NCBI GenBank assembly: GCA_003427395.1
Contig: BFEA01000065.1
Location: 3,711,294-3,775,293 of the forward strand
Reading direction: 5' to 3'
Length of the DNA: 64,000 nucleotides
Origin: Chara braunii
Lineage: Eukaryota > Streptophyta > Charophyceae > Charales > Characeae
Shown: one piece after another, positions 21,035 to 31,639 of the stretch
How positions within the stretch are numbered: the first letter of the stretch is position 1
How the letters are laid out: the number at the start of each line of letters is the position of its first letter
Program-made: the position numbers and the translations under genes
The notes under the pieces: model-generated
Seen by the model: only the letters and a program-made list of their open reading frames with translations
What the model was told of the DNA's origin: nothing
Databases searched by the model: none

Positions 21035-21839
21035 GGGCATACTCACACTGCGACCCCAAATCCGCAAACTTTCGGAAGAGCCAACATGCTTCGGGTCGGA
21101 CTGCTGTACCTTTTCGGATGGGACAAGGTCGCGGCAGTCTGGAGAAATGGGTATTTGAGGCCTCGTTCGACACTACTTGAAAATACTTGAGTTTCAAGGG
21201 CACCAGACAACACCTTGACAAAACCCTTGAGACGACCGTCCTTGAAACTGAACTGCTGACGACATTGCGGCAGGAACAGTGGTGATTGGTGGAAAATAGA
21301 AAAAAAGAAAAAGATAAAGTGGCCTCTCGAGGCACCCTTGGGATTTTTGTTGATTTGGCTGGGACGCACACTTGGCTGCGGGGATGTGGAAACAATTACC
21401 GATTTTGGGATTTTGGTTGATTTTGCTGGGACACACACTTGGCCGCGGGGATGTGAAAACAATTACCGATTTGAAGGATACGTCATTGGGGCAGGGTAGA
21501 ACGACGCTTCCTTGAAAAACAGCAAAGTCCAGTGGTGTAGAAGGAGGCCCTTGGTACTTTGCCGGTCACCCGGGGCCATCCGCAAATTGTGCAAGAACTT
21601 TTGTGAACAAATTCACACAAGTTGTGAAAGAATTCTCTCCAATTTTTAAAGAAAATGCGAAAAAAATAAATAGGGCATTTGCGGTCGCCTAAAGAGGACC
21701 GCAAATTCCCTTGCCCTGCGGCTTACAAATGGGCTCACACATAGTACACCTCATATTTGGTTTGGCAAATCTGTGGGACCGGCCCTCTACGCTTTCTTTT
21801 GGGGAATTCGGGATTATAGGTCCCAGTGTGAGTATGCCC
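21035..21839. mobile_element. Family H3 element, copy 1 (805 bp, TTA-type target)
   Basis: The ends GGGCATACTCACACTG and CAGTGTGAGTATGCCC are perfect 16-bp inverted repeats. The flanks are TTA on the left (21032-21034) and TTT on the right (21840-21842). No transposase frame. It contains a 68-bp tandem duplication. GGG termini and a TTA target fit Tourist/PIF-Harbinger MITEs. Confidence 0.8.
21341..21478. repeat. Two-copy tandem repeat, 68-bp unit, inside H3 copy 1
   Basis: A unit beginning gattttggttgatttt and ending aacaattaccgatt is present at 21341 and 21409 with a handful of differences. Confidence 0.85.
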
Positions 21840-21845
21840 TTTAAC

Positions 21846-21912
21846 TTATAACTTAGTGCAGCGGTGAAAAACTCTCCGATTTCGGAGAGTGAAAGAGTAG
21901 TGCAGCGAGACC
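21846..21912. repeat. Degenerate H1-related hairpin
   Basis: The right end agtagtgcagcgagaccc matches the H1 terminal repeat, and agtgcagcgg appears inverted at the left around a perfect ctctccgatttcggagag hairpin. Probably an internally deleted H1 derivative adjoining the H3 element. Confidence 0.5.
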
Positions 21913-22079
21913 CTATAAAGGAAAAACAACGGACAGGCCGGTCTGCAGATTGCAGATTGAAACTTACCCGGAACGCAGGACCTGGTTCCAACTGGTGCCA
22001 AGACCGGTGTCAAGCAGCCCTACAGTACGCCTGTGAAGTAGTAGAAGTAGTAGATTCCGAAGTAAAAGAAGAAGACTTA

Positions 22080-22579
22080 GGGCATACTCACACGAGGATC
22101 AAAAGACCCTAAATCCCAAAATTTGGGTCACACTGGAGAGGGCCGCTACCCAAATGCCTCAAACGTTAACCCTTTTGTCAGCGGCCTGCGGGGCCGCGGG
22201 AGGACCCTTTTTGAGACCACCTCCAGAGGTGGTCTCAAATCACTTTTTTTTTTTTTTTTATGTTTGCGAATTGAAGAAAATCGCAGACGAAGAGGACCCC
22301 TGTCAAACAACTGAAAGTGCGACCATAAACATTTACATTGTAGCCAAGGCCCACGCATTATACTGCCGTGAGAGAAAAAAAAAAACAAATTTCATCTTTT
22401 TGTTTGGTCCTCCCCCGTGTGACCGGCGCACTTGCCCTGAGTGCAAAGTGTCAGGGTCGTGACTTCGTCTTTTCTGGATGAGGTCCGCCCATGTGACCAC
22501 ACGGGGACCAAATGCCTAAAAAAAAGCGAACCAAATGCCTCAAAGTTTTTCGACTTTTGGTCCCCGAGTGAGTATGCCC
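22080..22579. mobile_element. Family H3 element, copy 2 (500 bp, TSD TTA)
   Basis: Terminal inverted repeats of about 25 bp begin GGGCATACTCACACGAGGATC. TTA is present on both sides (22077-22079 and 22580-22582). It has the same termini as copy 1 at 21035 but a different interior, including a gagaccacctccagaggtggtctc hairpin near 22215-22240 (17-base stem pieces). No ORF. Non-autonomous, PIF/Harbinger-like by its ends and target. Confidence 0.85.
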
Positions 22580-22784
22580 TTAGTGTGATAGTAGGGAGAG
22601 TATCGTAGAATCTGATAGGTATGTAGTAGGGTGTAGGTAGTAACCAGAAGTAGGAACGAAGCAGTAAGAGCAAATTGAATCTAAATTTGTGACAAGACAA
22701 GACATGGATCAACCAGCTTAGGACCTCGCCACATCACTCTGGAAAACTCATTTTCAAGAGTACATTTGCTGCCCTGCGTGGCCA

Positions 22785-22789
22785 CACAG
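22785..22789. repeat. Target-site duplication CACAG, left
   Basis: CACAG precedes the TGTGGCGG terminus at 22790 and recurs at 32996-33000 right after the other end. A 5-bp duplication is typical of Ty3/gypsy integration. Confidence 0.9.
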
Positions 22790-23097
22790 TGTGGCGGACC
22801 CACCGGGTGAGGTGCTTCGCCTGGGATAGAGATGGAGATGGAGGATGAGGGTGGAGCAAGATAGCACAGCGCAGCTCCCACACAGACTCCAACGTACGTA
22901 CTCCAAACTTTGTGAATGTAGAATGGCCCAAAGTACAGACTCTGGTTGGGGTATACCCCAGCGGACTGACTGGACTGGACTGTACTGGCTGGTACCGACA
23001 GAGGTGCCGGCCTGGACTGGACTGCCCCGAATACAATGCAGGCCTGTGAGAACATGCCAAGGGCCTGGTCTCACAGGCCAACCAGAGGTCCGCTACA
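22790..23097 (-). repeat. Chromovirus 3' LTR (308 bp)
   Basis: It matches 32719-32995 along its length, with scattered substitutions and one extra block of about 31 bases near 23046-23076 that forms a cctgtgaga/tctcacagg hairpin. The sequence adjoining it inside the element (ggtcgaggatcg on the minus strand) is only a weak polypurine tract. Confidence 0.9.
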
Positions 23098-23289
23098 CGA
23101 TCCTCGACCTATGATGGATCGCCTAGATGCAAGCACGCTTCCACCAAGAAGCGGAACTCTACCAAAGAAAAAGAAAAACCGAGTGATCTAGGATGCGGAG
23201 CAAGCTCCATGCCGAGTCCATGCGATGCAAACTAGGATAAAAAATGTCACCAAAAAACAGCAATGTCACAGCTAACAGCCTAAGTGAAA

Positions 23290-23475
23290 GCAGAAGCAAC
23301 TAACTAGCATACATGTCATAGGAAAGCAAAAAGTAATGACAACTAAATCCTAGAATGTTGGAGGAAGTAGCCTCAGTCTGGAAACAACTGACTAGTGTAT
23401 AAGTCCTAAGAACAACAAAAGCAGAAACAACTAAATCCTAGAAATGTTAGAGGCAGTAACCTTAGTCTGAGAGCA
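23290..23475. repeat. Two-copy tandem repeat, 88-bp unit, in chromovirus 3' region
   Basis: aactaaatcctagaatgtt at 23341 recurs, with one inserted base, at 23429. Flanking similarity (aactagcatac/aactgactagtgta; cctcagtctgg/ccttagtctga) extends the unit to 88 bp. Confidence 0.75.
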
Positions 23476-23762
23476 ACAAAGCAACAACAAGACGACCATA
23501 TGTCACAAGAGGAGTGTGTCGCAAGCCACAGGGTGGGATGGTCTCTGAGGGTGGTTAATGCAGCCTAGGGGTCGATAAACTCCTAAGGGCATCCGCACGT
23601 AATGACAAGGAGACACATGTCATCAGGCTCAATGAGGGTAGGGAACTGGGAGCGAATAGAACCAATGACCCTAACAGATAAACCATCTCAACGGGTAATG
23701 CTCGACTAAAGGGGTGACCGCTATGTAGGGTCGACCTGACTCGACCATGCAAGGGAATCAGG

Positions 23763-23870
23763 GAGCCTGGCTGTGTAGCACACCGAACATGTTCGGAGCT
23801 TTTCCGAACGTCCGAATATGTTCGGGTGTTCGGCTGAACGCCACCCGAATGTGTTTGGCCGAACATATTT
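23763..23870. repeat. TTCGG/CCGAA palindrome cluster at the assembly gap
   Basis: At least seven copies of ccgaa or ttcgg in alternating orientation form nested palindromes, for example ccgaacatgttcgg at 23766-23779. The cluster runs to an A-run and then into the 375-N gap. Such structure is hard to sequence through and may be one arm of a foldback element hidden by the gap. Confidence 0.75.
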
Positions 23871-23884
23871 AAAAAAAAAAAAAA

Positions 23885-24259
23885 NNNNNNNNNNNNNNNN
23901 NNNNNNNNNNNNNNNNNNNNNNNNNNNNNNNNNNNNNNNNNNNNNNNNNNNNNNNNNNNNNNNNNNNNNNNNNNNNNNNNNNNNNNNNNNNNNNNNNNNN
24001 NNNNNNNNNNNNNNNNNNNNNNNNNNNNNNNNNNNNNNNNNNNNNNNNNNNNNNNNNNNNNNNNNNNNNNNNNNNNNNNNNNNNNNNNNNNNNNNNNNNN
24101 NNNNNNNNNNNNNNNNNNNNNNNNNNNNNNNNNNNNNNNNNNNNNNNNNNNNNNNNNNNNNNNNNNNNNNNNNNNNNNNNNNNNNNNNNNNNNNNNNNNN
24201 NNNNNNNNNNNNNNNNNNNNNNNNNNNNNNNNNNNNNNNNNNNNNNNNNNNNNNNNNNN
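23885..24259. other. Assembly gap (375 N)
   Basis: Undetermined bases inside the chromovirus between the chromodomain end and the 3' LTR. Confidence 1.
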
Positions 24260-24592
24260 GTGATGGGTAAGGGAATCATGCAAATGACTCCTAAAGTGAG
24301 GGAAGTCGGAGCTAAACCCGTAAGCTGGGAAGCCAGGGCAACGCTACGGTCCCGATGCCTATGAGTATACCAAGGGAGAGCCCAACTCAGAGGAACCCGG
24401 CGAAGGGAAATCATCATGCGACACAACCAGGGGCCTGTACAGGGTAAGGTGGTAGGAAAGTGACGACATCTGAAGTAGGCAGAGATGATCGAAAGGAAAA
24501 CCATGACATCGAGTGCATTGTGGACGCTCAGAAGCATCCGACTGCTGCTGAAGGTTTGCCTCAGATGGAGCAGGCTCGACTTAAGCGGTCTC

Positions 24593-26012
24593 CTAAACCG
24601 AGGGAGAAGGAAGAGGGTCAGTGGGCTGAGGAGAAGCAGTCAACCCAGCACGACGAGCACGGTCATAGGCACACACCAACATGCGAGCGTGCTGCAAGTG
24701 CTCAAGGGGCTCCCAAGTAGCCTCCTCATCAGGGTAACCCTTCCAACGTACGAGATACTCGACGTGAGGAAGGTTGTCGTCGGTGACTCGGCGACCAATG
24801 ATGTTTGAAACGAGGAACTCCTTATGGTCGTCCACCATGATGGGTGGAGGGCGCTCGTATGGTCGTCTAGCAAAAGGCTCAAACGGTCTGCGGTAGGGAC
24901 GCAGTAACGAGATGTGGTAGACATCGTGCACACGAGTCTGGTGTAGGTAGTCGGGCAGCTTCACACGGAAGATGACTGGGCTAGAAGCCGTATCCGAACC
25001 GATGGTCTGGAGAATGCGGCATGGGCCAAAAAAGCGACGCAGGAACTTGCGAAGCGTATTCGCTTCGAGCTGTAAGTGGCGGGTGTCGACAAGCGCACCA
25101 TCACCGACTTTGAATGGATGATCCATCCTCGATCGGTTCGCATGTGCGGCCATGCGAGTCTGGGAAGCGGCTATGTGCTCATGCGTGGTCTTCATGATCA
25201 ACGTCATGTGCGCAACCCAATCATCCAGCGCCGGACAACTTGTCGGGGTGCATCTGAGACAGTCAAAGGAAGTCCGCGAGAAAACGAGGGTGATAGTCGA
25301 GGTCGCAATAGTAAGGCGACATCCCCGTGGCTGGCAAGACGGCGTGGTTGTAGGCTATCTCCGCGTGGACAAGATTGAGATCCCACTGCTGGTTGTTACG
25401 AACAATCTTTCAGAGAATATCTTTGAGAGTCCTGTTCGTGACCTCGACCTGACCATCGGTCTGGGGATGGTAAGACGAGGAGAAGCGGAGCTGGGTGCCA
25501 TACACCTCGTGGAGCTGCCGTCACAATCCGTTGGTAAAGCGCGGGTCACGATCGGATATGATGCTCACAGGTAAGTCGTGGTCACACACGACTCGATCAA
25601 ACACGATGTCGGCGACCTTACGTGCACTGATGGTATAGCGGCACGGAACAAAGCGTGCACGCTTCGTGAAGCGGTCGACGACGACCAATATAGCATCATG
25701 ACTGCGGAGGGTTGGAGGACGAAGAGGACCGATAAAGTCCATCGAGATGGACTGCCAACGACCCTCAAGGATAGGAAGAGGCTGGAGCAAACCATAAGGC
25801 AGGTGGTTCGCACTGTTCACCTCATCACAGGTGGGATACTCTGCGACGTGGTCCTTCACAGTCCTTGCGCTTCGGCCAGACGTACTGGTGGCTTACCCGA
25901 GCCAACGTCTTGTGGAACCCCATATGATCGACGGCTACCTGGTCACGGAATTGTGCTACTGCCCGGACACGTAGCTGTCCAGTGGAGGGAACACAAATAC
26001 GCGGCTCTCTGA
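24593..26012 (-). pseudogene. Chromovirus integrase with GPF module and chromodomain
   Basis: The catalytic core begins in the piece 25859-25521 (SMDFIGPLRPP with the first Asp, then ISDRDPRFTNGL with the second). It continues through a stop-broken stretch at about 25355-25520 that reads SSYHPQTDGQVE with the expected third acidic region. The last piece (25207-24593, 204 codons) is uninterrupted. It holds the GPF-type motif at residues 59-61 (RRFFGPCRI), HDVYHISLLRPY at 94-105, and a chromodomain at about 130-175 with YLVRWKGY and TWEPLEHL. Chromodomains of this class direct integration to particular chromatin. The aromatic residues (Tyr, Trp, Trp) expected to contact methyl-lysine are present. 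At least two frame changes separate the pieces. Confidence 0.88.
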
Positions 26013-26031
26013 TACCCTGTGAACCGTGCCA

Positions 26032-27690
26032 CTACACAAGACCGTTGTCCTCGAAAGAGTAGTTCGGGACGGTCTTCCCACTCTGAAGGGTCGCATGGAT
26101 GTCGCGATAGACGGGGCAGTGGTGGTACTGGGTGGGAAACTCGTCGGTCACCGAGTGGTGGATGGTGGTGACCGAGATGGCAGCGAGCTGGATCTGCTCC
26201 AGGTTATGGTCAGGGCGCCGGGAAAAGGCATATGCGACCCGATTGGTCTCACCCTTTATGTGCTCGGTGGTGAAAGTAAACTTGGATAGGTCACGCCACC
26301 AACGAGCCTGCCGAGTAGTGAGCTTCGACTTTGTCAAAAAAACCTGGACAACAGAGTTGTATATGCGCACCGTGAATGGTACCCCGTGAAGGTAGTAACG
26401 TCAGTGCCGAGTGGCATAAACTACTGCGAGAACCTCACGTTGATCAACAGTGCAGTTTATCTCGGCGGGCATGAGCTGACGGGAGTAGAAAGCTATCGGA
26501 CAATCACCTGAGCGAGACTCGACAGTGCCGTCCTCGACGATGGTAGGAGAATAGTCAAGAAAAGGCTCGTCAGTAGCTGGACGAGTAGGCGTCAGGCAGG
26601 AAGCAGTGCGAGTAGGCGTCAAGCGGGAAGCAGTGGTAAGGGCAGGGGTTGGGAAGTAAGGGATGCGAGGATGAGAGGAATCAGGAGAGCGAAAAATATG
26701 GAAAAACACTGCTCCTATGACAAAGTCTGACGCATCGGTGGTAAGGGCGATCAAAATCGGGTAGGTGGAAAACCGGTGCACATGTCACCGACTTCTTTAG
26801 GGCGCGGAAGGTGTCCTCGTGGAGGGGTGTCCAAGACCATGGCGGGTTCTTTCGGAGGAGGGTGGAGGTAAGGACGTAGAAATACCTAGTGTATCCTTGG
26901 ATGAAGTTACTCTAGTAGCTAGTGAGGCCTAAGAAGCTGTGAAGCTGCCAGGCAGATGTGGGGACGGGCCACTTCGCAATAGTAGTGGTCTTCGCGTCAT
27001 CCTTCTAGAGACCCTGTCTGACACGTAGTGTCCTAGGAAGTCCAATTTGCGCTGGGCAAAGCGACACTTACCGAGCTTGGCATAAAAGCCATGCTTGCGT
27101 AAGCAGTGTAGGACATCGCGGCGGTGTCTGAGATGGTCTTCTAAGGTACGGTTGTAGACCACGATGTCGTCCTGGTATACGAGAACGTGTTCTTCAAGGA
27201 TGTCCTTGAAGATATCGTTCATCGCCCTCTGGAAGGTGGCAGGTGCATTGGTGAGGCCGAATGGCATCACTGCGAACTCGTAGTGCCCGAAGCGCGACCG
27301 AAAGGCGGTCTTCGATTGATCCTCTCCAGCATCGCGGATCTGATGGTAATCGCTACGAAGATCAATCTTTGTAAAGAAGTGGTTGCCTTTTAGGCGGTCG
27401 AACAACTCGTTGGCACGAGGCATGGGGTAGCTGTTCTTAACCGTGTAGCGGTTAAGGCCGCGATAATCGATGCAGAGACAGAGAGTTTCATCCGCTTTGC
27501 GCGCAAAGAGGACGGGTGCACCCCACGGGCCCACAGGGAGTTGGGTTTAATGAAACCCGGTCTCAGGAGCTCCTCAAGCTGACGCTCAAGTTCGGTGGCC
27601 TCGGGAATCGAGAGTCTGTAAGGTGCCTGGTGGTGAACACGATAGCCAGGCACGAGCCGGATGAAGTGCTTGACATCGCGCATAGGTGGG
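26032..27690 (-). pseudogene. Chromovirus reverse transcriptase and RNase H
   Basis: The N-terminal piece (27683 downward: YRLSIPEATELERQLEELL) is joined by a frameshift near 27530 to a frame from 27534. That frame carries WGAPVLFARKAD, CIDYRGLNRYTVKN, YPMPRANELFDRL, KIDLRSDYHQIR, VMPFGLTNAPATFQ and the catalytic VYQDDIVVYN at 27166-27177. YQDD in place of the more usual Y(L/V/I)DD is notable, but both Asp residues are intact. The same frame, with breaks, continues to RNase H (TDASDFVIGAV near 26735, FYSRQLMPAE near 26490) and the ARWWRDLSKF connection at about 26300. Between TDASDFVIGAV and PIAFYSRQL there are about 65 extra residues rich in Thr, Pro and Ser, including a LTPTRTAS/LTPTRPAT duplication. 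Confidence 0.9.
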
Positions 27691-27920
27691 ATGTCGGCGT
27701 ACGAGAACGACGATGGAAAAACATCGTGGTACTCTCGAATGAGGTCACAAACAACGGGCTCCAGGTTGGCCGTATAGCGTGCGAGTTCCTCAACGTCAGC
27801 GTCGACGCGCGACGACGAGGCAGACTTAATGGACGGCGGAGGGAGGGAAGTAGAGATGGAAGAACGGAGATAGGAGGATCTGGCTCCAGGGAGATGGGGT
27901 CGGCGTCTGGGCAGGGTGGA

Positions 27921-28851
27921 TCATAGTGCAAGAGATCCGTAACGTTCACCGTAAAGAAGGTGACGTTGTCCTGTCGGATGAAGTGGGCGAACTTCCGAGG
28001 CGAGGTGACGGTGATAGTGGGAGATGGTGTAGGCACGGAAGGCTCCGGGGGAGGAGAATCGGGGTGTGGTGTCGCAGTGGTACCTATAATAGGTATGCGA
28101 TATGTCTATCCACACTTCGTTCTGAGAATGAGAGTGTTGGTCGCCCAATCGGCCTCGGTGCTACGAAACCTACGGGACCACAAAGTACCGAGAATGAAGT
28201 CGTACCCCATCTCCATCACATCGAAATGTGCAGAGGAGTGGTGGCGACGGGACCCCGGGGAACGATCAGTCGGTTTCAGAGTGAGGAAGAAGGGAAAATC
28301 GGTGACCATCTGATCGAAGAAGCGTCGGGTCTTGTCACCTCCTAGGGTGACGAAGATGGGAGTCAGGGAGACCCTGTCGTGGGTAAGCGTGCTTCCTTCA
28401 CCACACGCGGATGAATGAAGTCGCCCTCAGAACTAGAATCCCACAACGCTAAGTTCACCCTCGTAGAGATCCCGAGGCGTACTGGAATGATCGGGAGAGT
28501 GCGATCAAGATCAAAGAGGACGGCGAGAAGGCGACGCAGTGCAGCGACATGGAGGGTGAGTTGCTCCTGGCGAGCCTGGAGCATGCTCAAGTCCAGAAGG
28601 GAGGACACAACGTCCTCGAGAGTCGCAAGCTGCTCGCTGCAACAGCCTGAGCGAATGGATCGACGCGTCGGTAGTCGCAGAGAGGTGGGAGGGGAGACGG
28701 TGGTCTGAGGAGGCACAGACGATACTGCGACAAAGGGATGAGTCCACTCTGTCGGGTCTTGCAATACCTCAACTCCAGTAGCGAGAGGGGCAAGCCGCGA
28801 CGGAGATGTCGAAAAACCGACTACTGAGGAGGGCACAGGTGTACACTTCAT
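27921..28851 (-). pseudogene. Chromovirus gag-pol linker and protease remnant
   Basis: Two frames are visible. The first (28851-28363) is a low-complexity linker ending in LALWDSSSEGDFIHPRVV, which sits where a retropepsin D-S/T-G active site followed by a FI motif is expected. Here the order is DSSSEG. The second (28309-28106) has YDFILGTLW and TEADWATNTLIL, matching the C-terminal retropepsin ILG...W...A.ID pattern. A frameshift separates them. Likely an aspartic protease domain in decay. The active-site assignment is inference. Confidence 0.6.
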
Positions 28852-28856
28852 CGTGG

Positions 28857-30968
28857 CTAGGAGGCGCCGAGGGGGGACTGAGCACAGCGCTGGCGGGAAA
28901 GCTCAACGTAGTGGCGATCAAGGACAGCGGTGTAAGGGCATCGCGAGGAGGTATGACTTTCCTGGCGGCAGCGCAAACACCCACGCCGACTCAAAATGAC
29001 CTTGCGCTCCTCAGCGGAAAAGACACCGCGAGGAGGGACAAAGCCTTGAGGGAGGTCCTTTTGAGAGACCTCGGGGGGCGACGAGCCGGCATGACCAGAA
29101 CGGCTGCGTGCCCGAGAGAGGGTGGAGAGGGCAAGTTGGAGGCGCTCAGCTATAGGGAGGGTAGAGTCCTCCAGGTGGTAGTGGACAACCTCGCAGAGGT
29201 CGAGGTCGTCGCTATGGTCACCCTCAGGCGACACCGAGACAACAACGTCCTGCTCTCCATACTCGAGTGCGCTAAAGCGGTGCGAGAAGTGGCGGCCCTG
29301 CTGCGCGGAACGGCGGGTACGACAGTGGAAAGGGGAATGACGTTGGGAACTGCAGTGAGAGAAGGAGGGGGCGTAACCAGTACGTTGAGGTTGAGAGGAG
29401 GAAGTGGGTTGAAAACGGGCCCACATCCGTTGATGGGCCCTGGCGGCCTCGTAAGCCTGCGGGGCCGATGTGAAGTCATACTGCCATAACTCGGAGCGGT
29501 ACTTAAGGGGAAGGTTGGCCAAGAAATAATCGATGAGGGCAACCTCAGGGAGGAACGCCACATCGCAAATGAGGCAGGCATCCTGAAAGACCTGGATGTG
29601 GTCGTCCAAGCCGACGGTGCCACCAGAGCCGGACCAGCGTGTACTGACGACACGCTCGAAGGTGTCAGTCACATCGTGTTGGGCTCCGAAGCGATCCTCG
29701 AGGAACACCTGGAAATCCATGAAGGTCGGGGTCTGACCCTCACGAAGAGAGCGAGTGTAGAAATCCTCCCAGGCATCGAAAGGACTGCCACGCAGACCTG
29801 TGGAGAGGTGAGCCACCCACTGGTCAGGTGGGACGCCCATGAGCTGGAGCGTGCGGGAGGCGGACTACAGCCACCGAGACACGCGCATCCCTATACCGTT
29901 GTACAAGGCAATCTCCGTCAAGCGGACAAGTGGTGCGCCACCATTTTGGCAGCGAGGAGATCGAGGAGCAGAGGTCTGTGCTACGGCCGAGTAAGTCAGT
30001 GCAGGTCCTGGGGAAGGGGGTGCAATTGACTGTACGCCTGGGCCGTATGGTGAAGCGGCGGTGGAAACAACAACAAGCTGCGAGGGAACTGTGGTAAAAG
30101 AGGTATCCCTCGCAGCAACCGATGGAGTAGGAAGGAGATAAGATGTGGGTGGAGGGGGTGCAGGGCGAGGGAAGCGAGCCTGCATGGATGAAAGAGCAGA
30201 GGAAGAAGAGGGTGTGCGCGAAGGCGCGACCACCTGTGAGGGTAGGGGTGGTTGAAGGCGTAAGAGGACGAGGTCAGCCCGAATCTGGGCCAGTTCGGCC
30301 TCAAGACGTCGGGCATAGATCAAGCGAGGAGTAGTAGGGGAAGTAGACGCACGAGCGGAGCAGGGCATTCCATAAGAGGGAGAATCAGGTGACACTGCGG
30401 TTGTGCGAAGGGGAGGGAGAAGCGGGGAACCCGAAGAGTGACGGAATGACAGAGGGTTGTGGTCCTGTGGCCGTAGTGACTGGAATGTGGGCGGGTGCGC
30501 CCGTAGAGTGACGGAAGGCCTGACCCATGGCGGTTGTCGTGCTAGGAGCGTGGACGGTCCCCAAGATGGTCGGGTCGGGGGCAGCTGAGGAGGAAGCTTT
30601 GTCGTGGCCACCATGTCGGAGGATGGGGGACCCGAACTGGGAGCCAGGGAACGAGAGAGAGTTGGGAGAGGAAGGATGGGTAGCGTCCTGGAGTTGCCGA
30701 ATGCCTGCGGCAAGAGTCGCCACTTGCGGCTGTAAAGGCGCAAGGGTCGTCAGTTGCGCTTGGATGGGCCCGAGGAGGGAGGTGAGGTGGGTGTGCAGAA
30801 CCCCCTGGGCTGATGGCCATGGGACGCCGATACAGGTGTGGAGCCCGGTGCCGAGGTTGTTGCCGCGTTGGCGGCTTGTGACACGTCGTCAGCCATAGGG
30901 AGGTAACGGGCCGGATTGGAGGGGGTCGGAGGAGGTCTGTGTGAGCGGAGGGCGTAGGGGGGGATCAA
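28857..30968 (-). pseudogene. Chromovirus gag
   Basis: One minus-strand frame runs from ATG 30968 to 28857 with stops at about 30752-30750 and 29867-29865. In 30720-30850 a different frame reads more like protein (GPIQAQLTTLAPLQPQ), so local frameshifts are likely as well. The N-terminal third is Pro/Ser-rich. The capsid-like region (29840-29400) includes PPDQWVAHLSTGL, SPFDAWEDF and the LANLPLKYRSEL block typical of Retrotrans_gag. A CCHC zinc knuckle (CLRCRQESHTSSRC, C-x2-C-x4-H-x4-C) lies near 28900-28990 and would bind the element RNA. Expected product: structural protein of the virus-like particle. Confidence 0.85.
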
Positions 30969-31084
30969 TGGTAGAAAGCGACGGGCGGCGTTAGTGAGTC
31001 AAGCACGGGTGCCGTCAAAGGGGGAGGGGTGGTTCGGGTCTAGGGTGCCCGAACGGGAAGGGAAAGTAGGGAGAAGGGATGATG

Positions 31085-31145
31085 GGAGAGTCGGGGGGTT
31101 AGGGAAACCCTAAACCCTAGAAAAACCCTAAGAAAACCCTAACCG
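31085..31145. repeat. Cluster of AAACCCTAA telomere-like boxes in chromovirus leader
   Basis: Four or five aaccctaa or aaaccctaaaccctag units occur in 60 bases just upstream of gag. The plant telomere repeat is TTTAGGG. Here it is degenerate and short, so it is an interstitial motif, not a telomere. Confidence 0.8.
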
Positions 31146-31299
31146 AAGTTTGAGTGGTTAGCGTAGGGTATCGGTGACCTAATCCAAAAAAAAAATAGCA
31201 ACCATGGAAGGAAAGGGAAAAGAAAAATAAATAAAGAATTATATTTAAAAAAAACAAAAAAAACAAAAAAAGAACAAATTATTTATTTTTTTGGAATTT

Positions 31300-31630
31300 T
31301 TAGCAACATTTTCTTACCCCCCATGGGGTCAAGAATGTGCCAAGAGGAAGGAGAGATCAAGATAAGCACACAAAGGTTCAAAATGCCGCAAATTATAAAT
31401 TAAAAAAAAAAAAAAATAATAATAAGTAAGTTAATAAATAAAGAAATGAGGAGGTGGAGAGTGAAAAGACTAAGTGTTGAATTTTTCAAAAATTTCGACA
31501 GCACTTCGTTACCCCCATGGGGTCAAAGTGTGCCGGCAAGGATATGACTAAGTAAGATGTAGAGAGGGGAGAAAAGAGAAAATTTTGGCAGCACTTCGTT
31601 ACCCCCACGGGGTCCAAATGTGCGCCGAGA
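31300..31630 (-). repeat. Three palindromic leader repeats (CCCCATGGGG core)
   Basis: Related segments near 31312-31345, 31502-31540 and 31588-31625 share gcacttcgttacccccatgg followed by ggtcaaagtgtgc (with variants), each able to fold on itself around a ccccatgggg palindrome (cccacgggg in the third). They lie between the 5' LTR and gag on the element strand, where packaging or dimerisation signals are expected. The function is inferred. Confidence 0.6.
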
Positions 31631-31639
31631 GCGGAAATA

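Noticed and set aside
23555-24537. Open frames spanning the N gap
   Set aside because: Undetermined bases cannot be read as codons.
28806-29489. 227-codon plus-strand frame over the chromovirus gag
   Set aside because: It is antisense to a clear capsid and zinc-knuckle coding region, so it is a shadow frame.
31085-31145. A true telomere or chromosome end
   Set aside because: Only a handful of degenerate AAACCCT units lie inside a retrotransposon leader with sequence continuing on both sides.
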